This document shows positions 1 to 10,168 of a stretch of DNA of 64,000 bases, in pieces. The position numbers and the translations under genes are program-made. The DNA lies in the NCBI GenBank assembly GCA_014529385.2, contig CM043944.1, forward strand, positions 66,914,895 through 66,978,894, in the 5' to 3' direction. Source of the stretch: Adiantum capillus-veneris. Taxonomy: Eukaryota; Streptophyta; Polypodiopsida; Polypodiales; Pteridaceae. The notes beneath the pieces are model-generated. The model saw nothing but the letters and a program-made list of their open reading frames with translations, did not search any database and was not told where the DNA came from. How positions within the stretch are numbered: the first letter of the stretch is position 1; each line of letters starts with the position of its first letter.

Positions 1-149
1 CGCCGAAGCTTCGGAGCGCACCGAATGCTCCGAAATAGAGGGAGATGCGGATGGAGTAGGAACGCGCGATGATGCGCCAGAGCGATGACGCTCCACGTAC
101 CACTGTCTCTGCTGCGGTGACAAAGAAGAAACAAACTCCTCATCATCCA
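1..149 (-). CDS. Partial second ORF of the CACTA element, open at the window edge
   Basis: From an ATG at 149 the minus strand is open for 49 codons to the first base of the window. The peptide starts MDDEEFVSS and then becomes rich in Ser, Pro and Arg. It lies downstream of the transposase exons, where CACTA elements usually keep their second gene (the TNPA-type subterminal-binding protein). It could instead be a last exon of the transposase gene, because an AG acceptor-like site (TGCAG before GTATGG) sits just upstream. I see no diagnostic domain, so the function is by position only. Confidence 0.35.
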
Positions 150-422
150 TACCTGCATTAAACACACGAATATTTAAACTTAATATTGAATGAATAGAGT
201 AGACAATGACGCAAAGACCATTAAATACAATGACGTAATGACGCATATAAATACAATGACGCAATGAATTGAGTGATAGAAGAGGCAAGTCGAAAACTCA
301 GAATTTTCAATCAAAAGATGTGAGCACGAGTAGAAAAGAGCGTTATACACCATGGAAGGTACGTAGAGAGCCAGAGCTTTTACAACACGGAGCAAAATTG
401 TTCAAATACAATATTTGTGGCT

Positions 423-3400
423 TTAAGAGATCTCTCTCTCATCCTCGCATAACTCAGCATAACTTCCTATATCTATATAGAGCTCTTCGTTTAAACACAT
501 ATCCTCTGTTTCATTTTGTAGCTCCTCTGCATGCACCCCATATAGAGTAGTAGCATCTTGATGCTCGTCTGGCACCACCGTAGCGGCTTCTGATTGAGCA
601 TCTTCTCTGATCTCCTCCATTGATGCCGTTGTGATTGGCACATGGTAGCCTTCATACATCCTTGCACTACGAGGGGCTACCTCTATGATGTAACACCAGT
701 TTGATGTAGACTTTGTAGGATGAAATATTACCTGCCAGAGCCACATAACTTACATGAGAGCTTTCAAGCACATAACTTGTAAAAGGGGGATGTTAACTAT
801 TTACATACTTACTTGTTCACAATGCTCTGGTAGTACGAAAGTGTCTCTTAGGTCAGTCCATTTCTTAGTAGAATCCACCTCAAGAAAACCAGACTCTCCT
901 CTACGCACAGTAGCGTTGCGACCCTCCATGATTATCTTGAACCATTGCACGTCGAACAAGTCGACAAAAAATCCTCTGTAATCGATCCTCAAAATCTCTT
1001 GCAGCGTGCCGAAGTAAGTGAGTTCCACCACCACAGGATCTGCATCAGAGGAACGTCGTCGACTAGACTGTTCAAATTTTGCCATGATTCCACAATCTTG
1101 AGTAAAACGCTTTTTGTCGATTCGTTCCACCCTAAAATGTCGACCTTTACACCATGCTGCTGTGTATGACTTATACTACAACGAACAAAGATTATGAGTG
1201 GCCGTTCAAACGTTTAGAAATAAAGTCACTAGCATGTCGTACATTGCAAACTTACCTTGGTCGCGCAACCCCGAGAGTACTCCCACTCTTCCTCAGTCAC
1301 TTCGTCACCGCATTGTTGTGCGCTTTTCAATTGGTTGTGCAACCATCTTAAGCTCATGAAGGTTGGTAGGCTCTCCAGAACCGTCGGATAGTGCATCGGT
1401 GGTCGTCTTCCCTGTCTCCACTCGATTCGTGCCCTTTGTCGCTCTTGCTTTGTATCCTCATATTGTGAAATCCACTTTTGCATCACTGGATTGTGAAGCA
1501 TGCAAAATCGGTTGATTTTAGCCTCTAGATCTTACTTCATCTTCTTCTCAACACCGAGATTGCACATGACAATCCAAGATATGCGCTCATCATCTATGGT
1601 TCGCCATAGCGTGTCCCAGGATTTATCAAATCCGTCTAGCCACTCTCCAATGTACACTATGGATTCTGATACCAACCAACCTTCTGCCATGCTACCCTCC
1701 GGACGTGCCTTTTGACGCACATATCCCTTAAGCGTTTTCATGAAACGTTCTAAGAAGAACATCCATCTGGAATGAACTGTGCCAGCTATTTCCACCTCAT
1801 CAACTATGTGAACAAGAAGATGCACCTGAATGGTTAGCATGGTAGTAGGAAAATGTTTCTCAAACATGCACACAAGCTCCGCAGCATTTAGTTTGGCGAA
1901 TGGTATGGAGTCTTCGTTGATCTCCTTTTGTGAGATCCATTGCACCAGCTTTGTAAGTTTGTAGATTGTGTTACGGATGTCGAGAGACAAACATCCCTCA
2001 ATGGCAACCGGTAAAATAAACTGTAAAGTATGTGCAGCAATGATATTAAAGTCCACATTTTATGCAATCATATTAAAGTCCACTATGAACGTACCTGACA
2101 CATTTTATGCCAATCGTGTGACTTCAAACCGGTAAGCTTTCCTTCTTTAGTAAACCACGTTCGGAGCGAGTGCATTACGCCAGTGGGGGTCCGCAAAGAT
2201 CGAATGGTCTCTTTTACTTTGCGTTCTTGGGCTCTTGTGAAAATCCATGGTGCTTAAGGGAGTTTTATCAATCCATCAGACGCTGTTTGCGGCCAATATT
2301 GCTCCATACGATCCACATTTCTAAGGTCAACTCTGGCTCACAAAGTATCTTTCTTACCGGTCAGATGGTCCCATAGTAGATTACCCACATTCTTGAATAT
2401 GTGCATTGGATCGAGCAAGTGATTGATCATGAGTTGGGGCCAGTATGGTAACTCGTACCATAGAGATAGTCTCTTCATCCCTAGAGGCAATCCGTCATCG
2501 CACATCTCCTTCTGCTCTAACCATGCTTGTGCAGACATCCTTAGTGGCTCTCTTCCCAAAAAGCCATCGCGTAACACATGATTCTCTGGAAGATACGCTT
2601 GATGACCTTCGTAGATTTGCTTCTTCATTGAGGGCGCCCTACGTGCATTCAGTCTAGGTCCACATGTGACACATACTCTGTATCCGCTTGTTTGAAGCCC
2701 TGCATGTATACACATGATAATAGATCAACTATGGGAAAAAACAAGATTTACAGTGTCTGAGTGAGGAGTGTCAATAGATCACCTGAGCATTCTGTTAGCC
2801 CGGGATAGTCATGCATGGTCCACATTAGAATGCCTCTAATCAAAGCATTCTGTCGTCCTGTGTGTCGGCTCATATCCACCATCTCTATACCAATCCACAA
2901 TTGTTGTAGCTCTTCCAATAGTGGACGAAGATACACATCCATATTCCCCACTTTATATCGCCCTGGCACAATCAAGCTTAGCCATAGGTGCCCCTTCTTC
3001 GTAGTCAACCACGGGGGAATGTTGTAGTTGACGATGACAACGGGCCATACACTGTAAGATGTTGATCTTTGACCAAATGGATTTACGCCATCCATAGCCA
3101 GGCCTAAGCGCAAATTTCGAGCTTCCCTGGCAAAATCCGACCATGTTCCATCTATATGTTTCCAGGCTGCGCAATCTGCAGGAATTCGTAGCACACCATC
3201 CGAAGATTTATTCTCCTCGTGCCATGATGCTAGGGCGGCCATGGACTTACATTCGAAGAAATGCTTGATGCGAGGAAGCAGAGGAAAATGTCGCAAAACC
3301 TTTTGTGGAATTTTTGTCCCGTGGAGATCTACTCGATATCTTTCGGAATCACATTTCGGACACTTCTCCATGTCTATGTATTCCCCTCTGAAAAGAATGC

Positions 3401-5494
3401 AGTCATTAGGACAAGCATGGATAGAATTGTAATCCATCCCCAAGTTTCGCAAAATCTTTCTTTCTTCATCTCGGGAATCTGGCATCACATTGTCAGCTGG
3501 TAGTATGTGCTCTTTAACACTAGGTTGGTAATGGGACACTTTTATGTCCTGGGACACTTTTATGTCCTGTTAAGTGACCATTTTCCTTGAATTATGTCAA
3601 GAGTTTCAAAATGGATTTTGAGGTGCTATCTATCTAGAAAGTTGTCTCATGAGCTGAAAAAAACTCGACATTTTTTTGGAATATCAATTCCATCTTTAAC
3701 ATTGTCCTTGCACAACATTTCACAAACTAAACTGTGTGAAAAAACGGGTCCTGTTTTTGGCTTTTTTCAACTTTTTGCAACTATACCACTCTAGAATTCA
3801 TGTTTGTGAGGTCTATAATGCTAGAGAACTATCTTTAGTAGTCCTCAACATGTCCTGATGCTTCTAGGGAGAAATAAATGTTAAAGTTGTAAGTTATGAC
3901 CAAATTACAAAAATTGTCAAATCCTGTTTTTTAGCCAATTTTAGCTCTTCTATGATTTTTTTGGTGGCTTTCATGATATCCAAATGCAGTTTTGATTTTC
4001 TATGTCGCATATTGTAACGTAAAGCTAATATTCCTTGAGTTTTGGGGCACCTAATACCCTATTTTGCATAGTAGACAACGATGATTGATTTTTTCAATTA
4101 TAGAAGAAAACAAAACATTCTAGTATATCAAGTATAGCTTTTTCAATATTGTTAGTTTCTTGTGACAACTACATGCATTTTGTAGGTAGTAACCATATCT
4201 AGTCATAAGGATCAAATTTGGCTAGATATTGAATAGTTTCTAGGGGATTCTACAACTCATAATGTTGAACCCAGATTTTTCATGTTTGCTGTATTTAGCA
4301 CTTCATCTTTGTCCCCAAGATTCCCCTTGGTAAGAGATGTAATATTCTTTTGACATGCTCCATGGCTCCTTATGAGCCTAAATAACAACAGGGAACTAAG
4401 AAAACATGCATATATTATTTGTATTGAGTGTGGCTATAGAAACTTTGATGATAGGTTTGCAGAATGGTAAAAATTCAACTTTTTTGTACCTATTTCTTTT
4501 GGCAAAACAAAAAATAGTGAGTGAGAAGCAATCATATGTTCTGGTCACCAACCCATTGAAGCTAACTAGGGAATTTATATCAAGTCCTACAAAAATACCT
4601 AATCTTATTTTTATGCAACAAAACGTAAGAAATGACTGTTTTGATGAAAATGTAATGGTCCATCAACTTTGGAGGCTTGGTGTGACCAAAAGATGAGAAA
4701 TTTTACAAGTTTCTTATTTTTTACATGTGTAGTAGGCCTTGAACTATAACCTCATGAAAGGATTTTAAAAAATGAGTGGATCTACTATGGTTTTGGAGGT
4801 TTTTTTCAAAACCCTGAAAGGATACTTTTATGTCCTGTTAGGTTACCAACCTAGTGTTAAGCAATCTACACAACATAAAAATACGATACAGTCGTGTAAA
4901 AATCTATCAGATCATTATACATTTAGAGTTTTATTAAAGTTAACTAATTGTAATAGATCACCTGAAAAGCGTTGTGACGCTAGTGTCACTCCATCCAAAC
5001 TTTGCCTGCATGTTGAGAAGAAGCAGGAGTGCTTTCAATCTAGACATACGTGCTCCATTATACAATGGCGTATCGGCTTCACTTTTCATATCATCATAGA
5101 TAAGCCTTTCTGAATCCATGATCGTCTCGATCATTTCATCAATCTCGGGCTCAAACATTGCCTCGTTGGGAATGTGCTCTGCATAATCATCCCCCGAGCT
5201 GTCAGAGGCTACATCTTGTGGCCTCACATATGCTGCTTGACCAAAGCGCCTGCGAGCACGTCTATTGGGTTGCAAGATTGCTGCTTGTTGGCCAGCGTCA
5301 GAGTCCGACGAGTTATAATTGGCAACAACTCGATCTATAATAGATGGATTGAACTCGCCAAATTCGCGAACGTGCTGCAAAGAAACACGTCTTGTCCGTC
5401 GCACAGCATGCTTGCATTGATTACAAGGACATAAGACCCTCGTTGAGAGATAGGTTTTTGGGTTGGACGGTCCCACATCCTCGTCACTACTCAT
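423..5494 (-). pseudogene. TNP2-like CACTA transposase, six exons, broken
   Basis: Putative cut-and-paste transposase. Exons inferred on the minus strand: 5494-4962, 4865-4857 continuing at 3513-2783, 2699-2095, 2020-1256, about 1156-813, and 731-423. Introns of 74-96 nt have GT-AG ends and keep phase at the junctions I could check. Exon 1 has the Cys-rich N-terminal domain (CPCNQCKH). Exon 2 begins the TNP2 (Transposase_21) core with CPNDCILF, EKCPKC and the WxDGVNPFG-type block. Exon 3 has DPMHIFKN and later LKSHDWHKM. Exon 4 is DUF4218-like (MVHL/RWMFFLER/ARPEGSMAEG). Exons 5-6 are DUF4216-like (LTYFG, VIFHP). Stops in the expected frame occur twice in exon 3 (after KKDTL and after IKLP) and once in exon 4 (after EKKMK, at 1532). 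Exon 2 is split by a 1339-bp insertion. The exon 5 boundary is uncertain. Confidence 0.85.
3518..4856. mobile_element. 1339-bp non-coding element with 14-bp TIRs and TTAA flanks
   Basis: Both ends carry CACTAGGTTGGTAA as a perfect inverted repeat (3518-3531 and 4843-4856). TTAA flanks it on each side (3514-3517 and 4857-4860). Removing the element plus one TTAA restores the expected transposase frame across the intron 1 junction (Leu-Leu-Lys-Glu-His). This supports a 4-bp TTAA duplication. Inside the left end GGACACTTTTATGTCC occurs twice; the right end has one inverted relative with AGGACATAAAAGTATCC. The interior is AT-rich with no convincing ORF, so it is non-autonomous. The ends look like CACTA, but CACTA duplications are normally 3 bp, whereas TTAA is typical of piggyBac. 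Confidence 0.8.
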
Positions 5495-5556
5495 AATGAG
5501 GATAAAAATCCTATAACCTGGACAACAAATTTAATATTCTATTGGCATTCTTCGTC

Positions 5557-5592
<36 letters not shown>

Positions 5593-6024
5593 ACCTCACA
5601 TTCTCTAGTCATGTCCAATCCCCGTACACCTCAGTCTAGAGGTGCACGGAGATCAGAACCACCGTGTTATAATCTCGTCTTTATTGGTTAATACCTATAT
5701 TTGTGGGTACAAGAAATCTACAGACCCACGTCTACATGATACTGCATGTAGTGGACAAAACCCCTTTGCCTCTTCTCTAGATGTAGCACTTCACAGCATC
5801 TTAACATCTTTTCACAGTAGATCTTTTCACTGTTCGTCTAACTCTAAACCCTAAGCCATAAGTAATTCTTGCGTGGACTCGATCTAACGTAAATAAGCGT
5901 AAATCTAAATAAACGTAAATCTAACTAAAGATAAACCTAAATCTAATTTAACGTAAGTCTACATCTAACCTAATCTTTAACGTCTTTTGGGATAGTTTCC
6001 TACGACGTTAAAACTCTCTTCTTC

Positions 6025-6026
<2 letters not shown>

Positions 6027-6108
<82 letters not shown>
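6027..6108. repeat. (GT)n microsatellite
   Basis: About 41 uninterrupted GT units inside the 5' region of the CACTA element. Confidence 0.95.
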
Positions 6109-6109
<1 letters not shown>

Positions 6110-7014
6110 GGGGTAAACCTAAATAAACCTAAGTCTAATCTAATATAACATAAATCTAAATCTAACGTAAATTATGTTATATTAAAAACAAAGAACTAAA
6201 CTAATAGGGATTATAAGAACCTCAAAACTGATATAACACATAATTTTTCACATAACTCTGCAAGACTTGGCATTCTCATCACTAAAGATGTGAGAGTTAA
6301 CTTCCGGCGGTGACGCTGCCTCATCTCCATCCACATCTGACAACAGCAATTGGCCCTTTAGACCGTTCTTGCTCTTGTTACTAACTTTGAAGTTGCTGTT
6401 GAATGACTAGAGGTTGTCTAGATGGTCATTGTGTCGGGGATGTAGTGACTCTTGCCACCCTGAAGATCCACCTTCTTCCCTATCTTCTGAAGACATTTCA
6501 CCAGTACTTTTGGATCGACGGAGCCCACCATGAGTGAAGGCAGCAATACCCTATATTCCATTGAGCGATTTCTTCACCCGCTTCATGCAGGCATCGCAGC
6601 CTATGGAGACCTAAATCTAATCTAATATAACGTAAATCTAAATCTAGCGTAAATAAACGTAAATCTAATTCAAAATAAACCTGAATCTAATCTAATTTAA
6701 CTTAAATAAACCTAAATCTAATTTAACGTAAGTCTACATATAACCTAATCTTTAACGTCTTTCAGGATAGTTTCCTACGACGTTATAACTCTCTTCTTCT
6801 TGTGTGTGTGCACGTGTGTGGATGTGTGTGCCAATAAAAAGAGATAAATGGTATAACCTTTCTATCACCCATGCCAAGTATGATAGATTGGTTATGCCAT
6901 TTCCCTCTTGAATAATAGGTCTTGAGTTCAACTCCTCATCGGCTAGATCTTTAGGTCTTTTAATTTTAATTAGTTTCCTACGACGTTAAATTAGTTTCTC
7001 TCTCTTTCTCTCTC

Positions 7015-7200
7015 AATGTGTGTGCGCTTTTTTGGATCGTATGCATGTTTTCTCTCTCTTTTCCTCTCTCAATGTGTGCGTTTTTTGTTTATGCATGTTC
7101 TCTCTCTCTTTTCCTCTCTCAATGCGTGCGTTTTTTGTTTATGCATGCTCTCTCTCTCTTTTCCTCTCTCAATGTGTGTGTGCATTCTTTGTTTATGTAT
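7015..7200. repeat. 50-bp tandem repeat, about 3.5 copies
   Basis: The unit contains CTCTCAATGTGTGCG, a T-run, GTTTATGCATG and TCTCTCTTTTCC. Copies recur every 50 bp (for example at 7081 and 7131), with partial copies at both edges. The long ORFs across it are by-products of the repeat. Confidence 0.75.
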
Positions 7201-7225
7201 GTGTGTGTGCGTTTTTGTTTATGTT

Positions 7226-7229
<4 letters not shown>

Positions 7230-7295
<66 letters not shown>

Positions 7296-7314
7296 AACAC
7301 TATGTGTGTGTGTA

Positions 7315-7347
<33 letters not shown>

Positions 7348-7409
7348 AAGAGGGGAAGGGAACATGAGAGTGAGGAGAGGGAAGGAGCATACCTGGCTCT
7401 CCTTCCTCT

Positions 7410-7487
<78 letters not shown>

Positions 7488-7489
7488 AG

Positions 7490-7522
<33 letters not shown>
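7230..7522. repeat. Clustered (CT)n, (GT)n and (GA)n microsatellites
   Basis: CT run at 7230-7292, GT run at 7414-7486 and GA run at 7494-7522, separated by short G/A-rich spacers. Confidence 0.95.
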
Positions 7523-7544
7523 CGTTACCTGCTCCTTGCTTGAG

Positions 7545-7743
7545 GGCGCCGAAAAACTCAGATCTGAGATCTGAGTTTTTGGGCGCTCTCTGTTATTTTT
7601 TAGCCCACTCGGCGTCGCTATGAGCATCGCTATGAGCGTCCCAAATTTACAAAGAAATTTGCGACGCTCATAGCGACGCCGGGATTTTTTTTTTTTGAGC
7701 GTCGCTGTGTGAGCGTCGCTAATATGAATAGCCTCTTGTAGTG
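7545..7743. promoter_or_regulatory. CACTA terminus with subterminal repeats and hairpins
   Basis: A palindrome around AAAACTCAGATCTGAGATCT lies at about 7553-7580. It is followed by a long imperfect inverted repeat built from GGCGTCGCTATGAGC on one arm (about 7610-7650) and its complement near 7662-7680. Two more GAGCGTCGCT motifs lie at 7697-7720, and the terminus itself ends TTGTAGTG at 7743. In En/Spm such clustered motifs bind the element-encoded protein that brings the ends together. Their role here is inferred. Confidence 0.7.
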
Positions 7744-8045
7744 ACGTACACACGCACACATGAGTCTATCCAAATCCAATGATTCTTCTATTTACTTTTT
7801 AATTTCTTATTATGTTATCTTATATTTATGTTTTATTTTGTTTGTGAAAGTAAGTGTGTGTGTGTGTGTTTAAGAAATATATATAAAAAAATCATTTTTC
7901 CTCTTTTTTTATGTGTCTTGTCTTTGTATCTCCCTTCAGTCTCGTAGTTTGTAAGTCTAGATCAATCTAAACTTGTGAAGGTATATATGTGTGTATATAT
8001 ATATATATTAATTATTTTACTTACAATTGTTTGCTTTATATGCAG
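7744..8045. other. Non-coding spacer, probably intron remnant
   Basis: T-rich sequence between the CACTA terminus and the HAK/KUP exon. It ends in TATATGCAG, a good splice acceptor, directly before coding homology. No earlier exon of the transporter is visible. Confidence 0.5.
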
Positions 8046-9073
8046 GTATTGTTGTTTTTGGAGTCATGGTTGCCACTACATTCCTTCTCGCTCTCATTAT
8101 GCATTGATATGGCAGATCCCCTTATGGGAATGAGCCTTGCCTTCTTCTTAGTGTTTGGACTTATAGACTTGCTCTATTTCAGCATTGTATTGCTCAAGTT
8201 TGAACAAGGGGGATACCTGCCTCTAGCATTTGTAGCAGGACTTCTTTTCATCATGTATGTATGGCATTAAGGAGCAGCATGGAAACATGACTTTGACTTA
8301 AGGCGCCAACTGTCAGAGCCAGTCGTGCAAAATCTTGTGGGGTCGTCACACATATTCTTGGCATTTCACTCATATTTACAAAACTTGATAGTGGAGTACC
8401 TTGCATTTTTGCGCACAGTCTAAAGAACCTACCTGCTTTGCATTCTGTCATAATTGTTGTTTGTGTGAAGTCATTTCTAGTGACCTGGGTCATGGACCAT
8501 GAGAGGTTCCTTATAAGACATGTTGGTGGGAGGGAGATTCAAATGTTTAGATGTGTTGCTAGATATGGTTACAAGGATGTGAGTTAGGAGAATGACAGAT
8601 TTAAGCAATAGTTATTGCAAAATGTTTAAGATTTTATTGTTGGTGAAGGGCTCGTATGTTTTGATCAGACAACTATGAAGTTTGGGTATCTTGTTGTGCT
8701 AACCATAACAGATGAGGAATGCTAGACATCCGGATCGACCAAGGGAGTTGTCTTTGAGAAGACATTGGCTTCTAGGAATTTCTCTGAATATGATGACTGG
8801 AGGCTTGAGGTCGAATCAAATAAAGAAGCTTGTGATGCATGTAAAGAGGCTAAAGTTATCAAGTCAAGTTTATAGAGCCTGTTGTAGTGATGCAGGGGTT
8901 GTGTATTTGCTTAAAAACTCAGAGGTGAGGGCTAGCAAGAGTTCACTTACCTTGAAGAATTTTTTGGTGAACCATGGGTATAACATGCTGAAAAGAAGTT
9001 GTGGAAGGTGCAATGCTATTTTAAACATACCACAAGAGAGACTACTTGAGGTGGCATGATCTATGAGGTTTAA
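8046..9073 (+). pseudogene. HAK/KUP/KT potassium transporter, 3' fragment
   Basis: The family comprises plant plasma-membrane K+ uptake proteins. After the acceptor the peptide reads GIVVFGVMVATTFLLALIM, a transmembrane segment of this family. After a frameshift it continues with FFLVFGLIDLLYFS, LKFEQGGYLPLAF and MYVWH, a characteristic block. Further shifted segments match the cytoplasmic C-terminal half (IFAHSLKNLPALH, DHERFLIRHVGGRE, RCVARYGYKDV). The extreme C-terminus matches too (GVVYLLKNSEVRA, ALNIP-like, then EVA and MIYEV split by one missing base, ending TAA at 9071-9073). Several stops and at least four frameshifts make it non-functional. The N-terminal two thirds is absent upstream, where the CACTA element lies. 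Either the insertion displaced the 5' half or this is a transposed fragment. Confidence 0.85.
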
Positions 9074-9409
9074 TGCATGCACCTTTTATTAACACTGAGA
9101 TGGGTGGACCATAACGTACTATGCACAATACCCCTCTAAACCAGCCCCCCTCCCCCCCCAACTCTCTCTAAAAGGTCCTTCTTGATCTCCTTACGCTACC
9201 AAATTGATGACAAAATCTTGATGTGTTGCTAATTTCAAAAGTTCGAGTAGTTTTTTGAGAGAAGCACGGGAAAAGCCTCTTATGCACAAAATTGTATTCT
9301 ATAAAAAGTTGGAGTCCTCTTTTGTCTTTTTTCCATTAATGGAAAAGTCATTTTACTAAATTTACTTTCTATTTTTATTTTTCATTTTGGGAAATACCTT
9401 TTTCTTCAA

Positions 9410-9835
9410 AAATACCTCATTGGATTATTTTGCTTACAAAAGTACCTCATCATATTACTTTTCTTACAAAAGTACCTCATTATAATACCTTCTTACAAAG
9501 GTACCTCATTATGTTTATGTTGTTTTCTTACAAAAGAAAGGACTTGTAAGAAGTAATAAGAGTCATGATAGTTGTAAGAAAAACATGTGGAAATGTAATG
9601 AGTTGTAAGAAAAGCATGTGAAGTTAAGGGAGATGTAAGGAGAAGTATGTGAAGTGTAAGGAGAGATAAGAAACTGTAAGAAGAGACATGATGATTGTAA
9701 GGAAAAGCATGTGAAATGTAAGAATAAGCATGTGAAGTGTAAGAAAAATATAAGAAGAGTCATGTGAAGTGTAAGGAGAAGTAAGGAGAATCATGTGAAC
9801 TGTAAGATGATGTAAGAAAAAGCATGTGAAATTAG
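9410..9835. repeat. Two adjacent degenerate short-period arrays
   Basis: Segment 9410-9530 repeats TTACAAAAGTACCTCATTAT about every 30-35 bp (four copies). Segment 9545-9835 repeats units of the type GTAAGAAxAGCATGTGAAGT (more than ten imperfect copies). Minus-strand ORFs across it encode only repetitive Phe/Leu/Thr/Ser peptides. Confidence 0.75.
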
Positions 9836-10126
9836 CTTTTATTTTCAAGAAAATTAGCATGAAAAGGTGAAAAAGAAAAGATAAGAGGAATAAGTAACTT
9901 GTTGCAAAAGTTTTGATAAAAAAGATAAGTTATCAAGTTAAATAAAAGAGCTTATCAATAAAGGAGATAAGTTATCAAGAAAGTGAAAGTGCTCATCAAA
10001 AATGCATTTAAAAAGAGGGTTTCTCTTCTCATTTTTTTGGACACACACTCTCTCTCCTTATTCTTCAAGATGCATTAGAGAGTAAGCTTGTAAGAAAGCT
10101 TTTGGAAGCCATAGCCAAACAAAGTC

Positions 10127-10130
<4 letters not shown>

Positions 10131-10167
<37 letters not shown>
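10131..10167. repeat. (AC)n microsatellite
   Basis: About 18 AC units. Confidence 0.95.

Positions 10168-10168
<1 letters not shown>

Larger units (their letters stand above)
1..7743 (-). mobile_element. CACTA (En/Spm) DNA transposon, 5' part; left end outside the window
   Basis: The right terminus, read on the minus strand, begins CACTACAAGAGGCTATTC at 7743. This is the usual start of plant CACTA terminal repeats. It is followed by repeated GAGCGTCGCT-type motifs, which act as subterminal transposase-binding arrays in this superfamily. The transposase gene runs inward on the same strand. The opposite terminus is not in the window, so length and target duplication cannot be confirmed; the three bases outside the terminus are ACG. 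The element carries in-frame stops and a nested insertion (3518-4856), so this copy is not autonomous. Confidence 0.85.
5495..7743. other. 5' non-coding part of the CACTA element
   Basis: No coding potential is seen apart from ORFs made of microsatellite. The stretch holds a CT run (5562-5591), a GT run (6027-6108), degenerate AAATCTAA/ACGTAAATC repeats (5885-5970, 6115-6180, 6605-6730), a duplicated block near 5957 and 6737, a 50-bp tandem repeat (about 7015-7200), more CT/GT/GA runs (7230-7522) and the terminal hairpin region (7545-7743). Confidence 0.6.

Noticed and set aside
3514-4860. Ordinary intron of the transposase gene
   Set aside because: The interval carries perfect 14-bp inverted ends plus TTAA on both sides and lies just past a short GT-AG intron whose phase already fits.
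7018-7623. 201-codon plus-strand ORF and its minus-strand counterpart of 188 codons
   Set aside because: Built almost wholly from CT, GT and GA microsatellite; peptides are Ser-Leu, Cys-Val and Arg-Glu repeats.
9410-9835. CRISPR array
   Set aside because: Repeats are degenerate with no constant spacers and the sequence is eukaryotic; an ordinary tandem array.
9563-9860. Phe/Leu/Thr-rich minus-strand ORFs resembling a membrane protein
   Set aside because: They are translations of the GTAAGAA/CATGTGAAG repeat array.
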